From NCBI GenBank assembly GCA_031255975.1, contig JAIRRM010000097.1, positions 1-8,455 of the forward strand: a DNA stretch of 8,455 nt, read 5' to 3'. This stretch comes from Propionibacteriaceae bacterium. Lineage in GTDB: Bacteria > Actinomycetota > Actinomycetes > Propionibacteriales > Propionibacteriaceae. The position numbers and the translations under genes are program-made. Below, piece after piece: positions 5,946 to 8,455 of the stretch (positions are counted from its first letter, which is position 1; every line of letters starts with the position of its first letter). Under the pieces are notes generated by a model. That model was not told the DNA's origin. It did not search any database and saw only the letters and a list, made by a program, of their open reading frames with translations.

Positions 5946-6977
5946 ATGACAGCGGCGCGGCCACTAGAAACGGCATCCCGACCCCAGCGGGTGTATCCGC
6001 GGAAGGCCACCTCCACCCGCGTCGGAACACTGCGCCATTCGCAAGCCCCAAAGCCGTCAGTTCCCTTGCTCGGGGTCATCGGGGACATCAGCGAAGACAT
6101 TGTGGTATTTCAGTCGCACCCGTTGGCGCACGGCACCGACACCCCGAGCCGGGTGGTACGTACCCGTGGCGGTTCGGCGGCGAATCTGGCCGCGGTGGCG
6201 GCCACGCTGCTACCCACCAGGTTCATCGGTTGTGTCGGCCCAGATCGTACCGGGCGCTTTGTGGCCGAGGCGCTGGAGCAGGAGGGAGTGGAGGTACGGG
6301 TCACCACCGGATCGCGCTCCTGCTCCATCATCGTGCTCATCAGCCCCGATGGCGAACGTACCATGCTGCCTGATCGTGCCGCCAACGCCGAGTTGCACTT
6401 CGCGGACATACCGAGCGAATGGCTGGACGACCTTTCCGCGCTGCACATCACCACCTACTCGTTGGAGGGTGGCCCCACCACCGAATCCTGCTTCGCCGCC
6501 ATGGCGCGGGTGGCGACCAACGGTGGTCTGACCAGCCTGGACACGTCGTCTGTCACCATCTTGAAACTGATCGGCGAAGATCGCTTCATGGAGTTCGTGT
6601 CCCAGCTTGATCCTGACATCGTGTTTGCGAACGAACTGGAGGCGGCGACATTGGGCTGGGACACCGAGGCCCCTGCCGACCGGTTGCTGGTCATCAAACA
6701 CGGCGGCGATCCGGTGCTGTTCCGTACCACCGCCGGGGCGACGCGGATACCAGTTGGCGAGATCGAAGGCGTGGTGGATTTCACCGGGGCGGGCGACGCC
6801 TTCGCCGCCGGGTTCTTGGCCGAAATGCTGACCGACCTGGCCGTGCGCGGCAACCCGGCGAGCAGCGTACGCCGTCTCAAACCGGACGACCCCCGCTTGG
6901 CGCGCTGGTGCGCCGCCGCGCACATGAAAGCGTCCGATGTGATAACCAAACCCGGTGCCGGGACGATAATCGGGTAG
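5946..6977 (+). CDS. psuK: PfkB-family carbohydrate kinase, probable pseudouridine kinase
   Basis: This 343-residue protein of the ribokinase/PfkB superfamily probably phosphorylates pseudouridine to the 5'-phosphate that PsuG cleaves. Visible features are the domain start LLGVIGDISEDIVV (41-54), the first PfkB signature RTRGGSAANLAAVAATL (72-88), the acceptor-side region VGPDRTGRFVAEAL, FANELEA (227-233), KHGGDP (251-256) and the second signature DFTGAGDAFAAGFL (278-291). Asp284 is the presumed catalytic base. About 40 basic, Pro-rich residues precede the domain, which is longer than usual. An in-frame GTG at 5934 (GTGA overlap with the psuG stop, adding 4 residues) or GTG at 5991 could be the true start; none has a strong ribosome site. 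The pseudouridine assignment rests mainly on coupling to psuG, and another nucleoside or sugar is possible. Confidence 0.85.
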   Translation: MTAARPLETASRPQRVYPRKATSTRVGTLRHSQAPKPSVPLLGVIGDISEDIVVFQSHPLAHGTDTPSRVVRTRGGSAANLAAVAATLLPTRFIGCVGPDRTGRFVAEALEQEGVEVRVTTGSRSCSIIVLISPDGERTMLPDRAANAELHFADIPSEWLDDLSALHITTYSLEGGPTTESCFAAMARVATNGGLTSLDTSSVTILKLIGEDRFMEFVSQLDPDIVFANELEAATLGWDTEAPADRLLVIKHGGDPVLFRTTAGATRIPVGEIEGVVDFTGAGDAFAAGFLAEMLTDLAVRGNPASSVRRLKPDDPRLARWCAAAHMKASDVITKPGAGTIIG

Positions 6978-6994
6978 CCCGCTGTGCGTACCGC

Positions 6995-7051
6995 TCATTG
7001 GGCAGTCGCGTACGCCGAAAACGCCTCGGAGCGTACCTAACCGCCCAATGA
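6995..7051. repeat. 57-bp interrupted palindrome, copy 1
   Basis: The arms begin TCATTGGGCAGT on the left and TCATTGGGCGGT when the right arm is read on the other strand. Both arms continue into GTACGC. The loop in between is about 14 nt. It begins 18 nt after the kinase stop. A second copy of exactly the same length is at 8225-8281, and the two agree at 40 of 57 positions with differences concentrated in the loop. There is no T-run on either side. It could be a 3'-end stabiliser or terminator, a REP-like element, or a regulator site. Confidence 0.75.
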
Positions 7052-7079
7052 ACGCTCACCTGCAAGATTGTTGCGAGGC

Positions 7080-7085
7080 TAGTCT
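7080..7085 (+). promoter_or_regulatory. tentative -10 element for deoD
   Basis: TAGTCT fits the actinobacterial TANNNT pattern and would start a transcript about 35 nt before deoD. No good -35 lies at 17-18 nt, so this is a weak call. deoD may instead be read through from psuG and the kinase gene if the palindrome at 6995-7051 does not terminate. Confidence 0.25.
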
Positions 7086-7126
7086 TGAAGTGACGACCTC
7101 GGGAAGACCAAAGAAGGAGCAATACG

Positions 7127-7849
7127 ATGTCAACACCCCATATCAGCGCAGCGCCCGGCGAGATCGCCCCGGTGGTGGTCATGCCGGGTGACCCTCGGCG
7201 AGCCGAACGCATCGCCAAGGAGTATTTCTCTAGCGTGAAGTGCGTCTCGGACGTACGCGGTATCCAGGCTTGGACGGGCACATACGGCGGTCACCCGATC
7301 ACCGCGATGGCTTCCGGCATGGGTATCCCGAGCCTGTCGATCTACGCCACCGAGCTTTACCGTTTCTACGGGGTGCAGCGCATCTGTCGCGTGGGCACCT
7401 GTGGCGGCGTCGCGTCCCACATCAACATCGGGGACGTGGCCATCGGCGCGAGCGCCCACACCAACTCGCGGGCAGCCACCATCTACGTGCCGGATGTGAC
7501 GCTCTCGCTCGCCGCCAGCACCGACATGCTGATCGCCGCAGTGGTGCGAGCCCGCGAAGTGACGTCCGGGACGGAGCACAAGGTGCTGACCGGCGCGCTT
7601 TTCAGTTCCGACTTCTTCTACCTGGGACGCGATGATGTCACCGCGGGGCTGGCACGTCTGGGATGCTTAGGCGTCGAGATGGAGGCCGCCGGGCTGTACG
7701 CCTGCGCGTTGAACGAAGGACGTGAGGCACTCGCCGTATGTACCGTCTCTGACCATCTCACTGTGCCGCAACCCGAGATGACCAGTGCCGAACGCGAGAT
7801 GCTTTACAGCACCGCCTGCGAGGTGGGGCTGGCCGCGCTGCTCGGATAG
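7127..7849 (+). CDS. deoD: purine nucleoside phosphorylase, DeoD type
   Basis: This 240-residue cytoplasmic enzyme cleaves purine (deoxy)ribonucleosides with phosphate to the free base and (deoxy)ribose 1-phosphate. It aligns by eye with the E. coli hexameric enzyme (239 residues) over its whole length: MSTPHISA at the start, VVVMPGDPRRAERIA (17-30), GMGIPSLSIYATEL, RICRVGTCGGV (85-95), LFSSDFFY, GVEMEAAGLYACA (182-194) and CTVSDH (205-210). Asp209 is the presumed proton donor to the purine. Gly21, Arg25, Arg44 and Arg88 fit the phosphate site, and Glu186 fits the ribose-binding glutamate. AGAAGGAG at 7112-7119 gives a strong ribosome site 7 nt before the ATG, and the N-terminal TPHI confirms the start. 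It lies 149 bp after the kinase gene on the same strand, completing a nucleoside-salvage group. Confidence 0.97.
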   Translation: MSTPHISAAPGEIAPVVVMPGDPRRAERIAKEYFSSVKCVSDVRGIQAWTGTYGGHPITAMASGMGIPSLSIYATELYRFYGVQRICRVGTCGGVASHINIGDVAIGASAHTNSRAATIYVPDVTLSLAASTDMLIAAVVRAREVTSGTEHKVLTGALFSSDFFYLGRDDVTAGLARLGCLGVEMEAAGLYACALNEGREALAVCTVSDHLTVPQPEMTSAEREMLYSTACEVGLAALLG

Positions 7850-7880
7850 TTACCACCGTCGGATTATCTTCAACGTAACC

Positions 7881-7919
7881 CCTACGTACGGGAATGCCTC
7901 CAGGCGCGGCGGCGACACC
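7881..7919. repeat. 39-bp imperfect direct repeat, unit 1
   Basis: This unit matches 7953-7991 at 34 of 39 positions, and all five differences are transitions. The right half, ggcgcggcggcgacacc, is identical in both. The core GCC-TCCA-GGC can form a small hairpin. It lies 31 nt past the deoD stop. Confidence 0.8.
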
Positions 7920-7952
7920 GTGGTGGCTACCGCGATCCCTCGCGCTACCGTG
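7920..7952. other. 33-bp spacer between the direct repeats, with its own hairpin
   Basis: The spacer contains CGCGA-TCCC-TCGCG, a 5-bp stem with a 4-nt loop, flanked by two copies of GCTACCG. With the hairpins in each repeat this gives three small stem-loops in a row. Confidence 0.5.
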
Positions 7953-7991
7953 CCTGCGTATGGGAGCGCCTCCGGGCGCGGCGGCGACACC
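7953..7991. repeat. 39-bp imperfect direct repeat, unit 2
   Basis: This is the second copy of the unit at 7881-7919. Here the core reads GCGCC-TCCG-GGCGC, a 5-bp stem with a UNCG-type tetraloop, stronger than in unit 1. It ends 20 nt before the T-run side of the tRNA-Tyr terminator. Confidence 0.8.
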
Positions 7992-8012
7992 CCGTAACCG
8001 CTCGCCGGACGC

Positions 8013-8049
8013 AAAAACCGCCCCGGGCTCATCCAGCACCGGGGCGGTT
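8013..8049 (-). terminator. rho-independent terminator of tRNA-Tyr
   Basis: On the minus strand a perfect 11-bp stem (AACCGCCCCGG / CCGGGGCGGTT) with a 12-nt loop is followed by five T residues. It starts 5 nt after the tRNA-Tyr 3' end. The T-run gives the direction. As a long stem it may also block plus-strand transcripts from deoD. Confidence 0.9.
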
Positions 8050-8053
8050 CGCG

Positions 8054-8136
8054 TGGCAGCTGATGGATTCGAACCACCGTAGGCTCTCGCCGACAGATTT
8101 ACAGTCTGCTCCCATTGGCCGCTCGGGCAAGCTGCC
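8054..8136 (-). tRNA. tRNA-Tyr (anticodon GTA)
   Basis: This 83-nt class II tRNA has acceptor GGCAGCT paired with AGCTGCC, discriminator A, anticodon arm CAGAC-TGTAAAT-CTG with anticodon GTA, a long variable arm (about GTCGGCGAGAGCCTAC) and T arm GGTGG-TTCGAAT-CCATC. The long variable arm is expected for bacterial tRNA-Tyr. CCA is not encoded. It stands alone between its own promoter (8151-8180) and terminator (8013-8049). Confidence 0.95.
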
Positions 8137-8150
8137 GTGCACGCCCAAGA

Positions 8151-8180
8151 AGCCTATCAAAAGGGTGCCGTCCGTACGAA
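8151..8180 (-). promoter_or_regulatory. candidate promoter of tRNA-Tyr
   Basis: Minus-strand TTCGTA (8180-8175) and TAGGCT (8156-8151) are spaced by 18 nt, and the -10 ends 14 nt before the mature 5' end. The layout nearly duplicates that of the tRNA-Thr promoter. CGTACG-AAA-CGTACG at 8173-8187 overlaps the -35 and could form a small hairpin or bind a protein. Confidence 0.5.
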
Positions 8181-8224
8181 ACGTACGCGCCGTCCCCTGG
8201 CGGACGGGAAACACATTTCGGTGT

Positions 8225-8281
8225 TCATTGGGCAGTTACGCACGCCAACCGGCCGATACTGCGTACCAAACTGCCCAATGA
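8225..8281. repeat. 57-bp interrupted palindrome, copy 2
   Basis: This is the second copy of the element at 6995-7051. Here the inverted repeat is perfect over 16 bp if extended (8222-8237 with 8269-8284, starting TGTTCATTGGGCAGTT). It lies about 30 nt downstream of the stop of the minus-strand ABC-F gene, so both copies follow a stop codon closely in the direction of transcription. There is no T-run and no obvious target-site duplication. Confidence 0.8.
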
Positions 8282-8312
8282 ACAGCGAAACGCGCCCGAC
8301 ATCACCTACCGG

Positions 8313-8455
8313 CTACATGGCGAACTCGGCCACCATACCGACGCGCTCCAGGAAGGCGCGATCATGGCTCACCACCAGCACCGCGCCCCGGTACGCGCCG
8401 AGCGCTTGCACCAGTTGATCCACCGTAGCCAGGTCAAGGTTGTTCGTTGGCTCGT
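8313..8455 (-). CDS. ABC-F family ATPase, C-terminal fragment (partial)
   Basis: The last 46 residues of a protein entering from beyond the window are visible, beginning (D)[23 protein letters not shown] and continuing [15 protein letters not shown] to a TAG stop. The Walker B end and D-loop (DEPTNNLD) and the His switch (SHDR-FL) are diagnostic of the second nucleotide-binding domain of ABC-F proteins. These are soluble ATPases that act at the ribosome (translation factors or antibiotic-resistance types) and lack membrane domains. The protein stops only 13 residues after the SHDR motif, a short tail with no C-terminal extension. The visible part does not allow a subfamily to be named. Confidence 0.88.
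   Translation of the reverse strand, partial: EPTNNLDLATVDQLVQALGAYRGAVLVVSHDRAFLERVGMVAEFAM

Noticed and set aside
4987..6051. 354-codon minus-strand frame opposite psuG
   Set aside because: It lies fully opposite psuG, which has catalytic residues and family motifs. The peptide is His/Gly/Arg/Gln-rich without domain features.
6210..6998. 262-codon minus-strand frame opposite the PfkB kinase
   Set aside because: It is antisense to a kinase with both PfkB signatures. The sequence is a low-complexity shadow.
6995..7051. Ordinary rho-independent terminator
   Set aside because: The loop is about 14 nt, the arms are imperfect, and no T-run follows on either strand. The repeat at a second locus is the more informative fact, although a termination role is not excluded.
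7881..7991. A minimal CRISPR array (39-bp repeats, 33-bp spacer)
   Set aside because: There are only two units with five differences, the spacer contains its own hairpin and repeats, there is no third unit, and no cas gene is visible.
7758..8039. Minus-strand frame encoding repeated GVAAAPGG-type peptides
   Set aside because: It overlaps the 3' end of deoD and the tRNA-Tyr terminator. The peptide repeat only reflects the DNA repeat.
1..8455. Excess of GTAC/CGTACG motifs as a regulatory code
   Set aside because: A rough count by eye gives a number of GTAC sites near random expectation for this length. Many are simply Val-Arg or Val-Pro codon pairs.

Overview
This is a high-GC bacterial chromosomal segment, most likely from an actinobacterium. 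The signs are strongly G/C-biased codon usage, the order tRNA-Thr, tRNA-Met, rpmG (a familiar actinobacterial arrangement), a zinc-motif L33, three tRNAs with no encoded 3' CCA, and candidate leaderless starts. The species cannot be named from the sequence alone. I see no rRNA, transposase, integrase, phage gene or CRISPR array.

Region 1 (about 1-4260) is a 5-oxoproline (pyroglutamate) unit. On the minus strand pxpA is followed after 76 nt by one gene in which PxpB and PxpC are fused. Together these make the ATP-dependent 5-oxoprolinase that returns 5-oxoproline to glutamate. A sodium:solute symporter gene diverges from pxpA across about 190 bp and is a plausible importer of the substrate. 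The symporter ends against a stem-loop shared with the convergent rpmG.

Region 2 (about 4236-4790, minus strand) is translation machinery: a tRNA-Thr(GGT) promoter, tRNA-Thr, tRNA-Met(CAT), a good sigma70-type promoter placed immediately after tRNA-Met, a short leader with a hairpin, rpmG (L33) and its terminator. A possible small gene of unknown function lies upstream and diverges from region 3.

Region 3 (5041-7849, plus strand) is nucleoside salvage: psuG (pseudouridine-5'-phosphate glycosidase), a translationally coupled PfkB-family kinase (probable pseudouridine kinase), and deoD (purine nucleoside phosphorylase) after 149 bp. They would convert pseudouridine and purine nucleosides to bases plus ribose phosphates.

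Region 4 (7850-8455) holds a pair of imperfect 39-bp direct repeats, tRNA-Tyr(GTA) on the minus strand with its own promoter and terminator, and the 3' end of an ABC-F ATPase gene on the minus strand.

The most notable unexplained signal is a 57-bp interrupted palindrome present twice (6995-7051 and 8225-8281). The copies have identical length, conserved arms and diverged loops, and each lies just downstream of a stop codon. I see no clear new defence or mobile system. The window is mostly recognisable housekeeping and salvage metabolism with interesting intergenic repeats.
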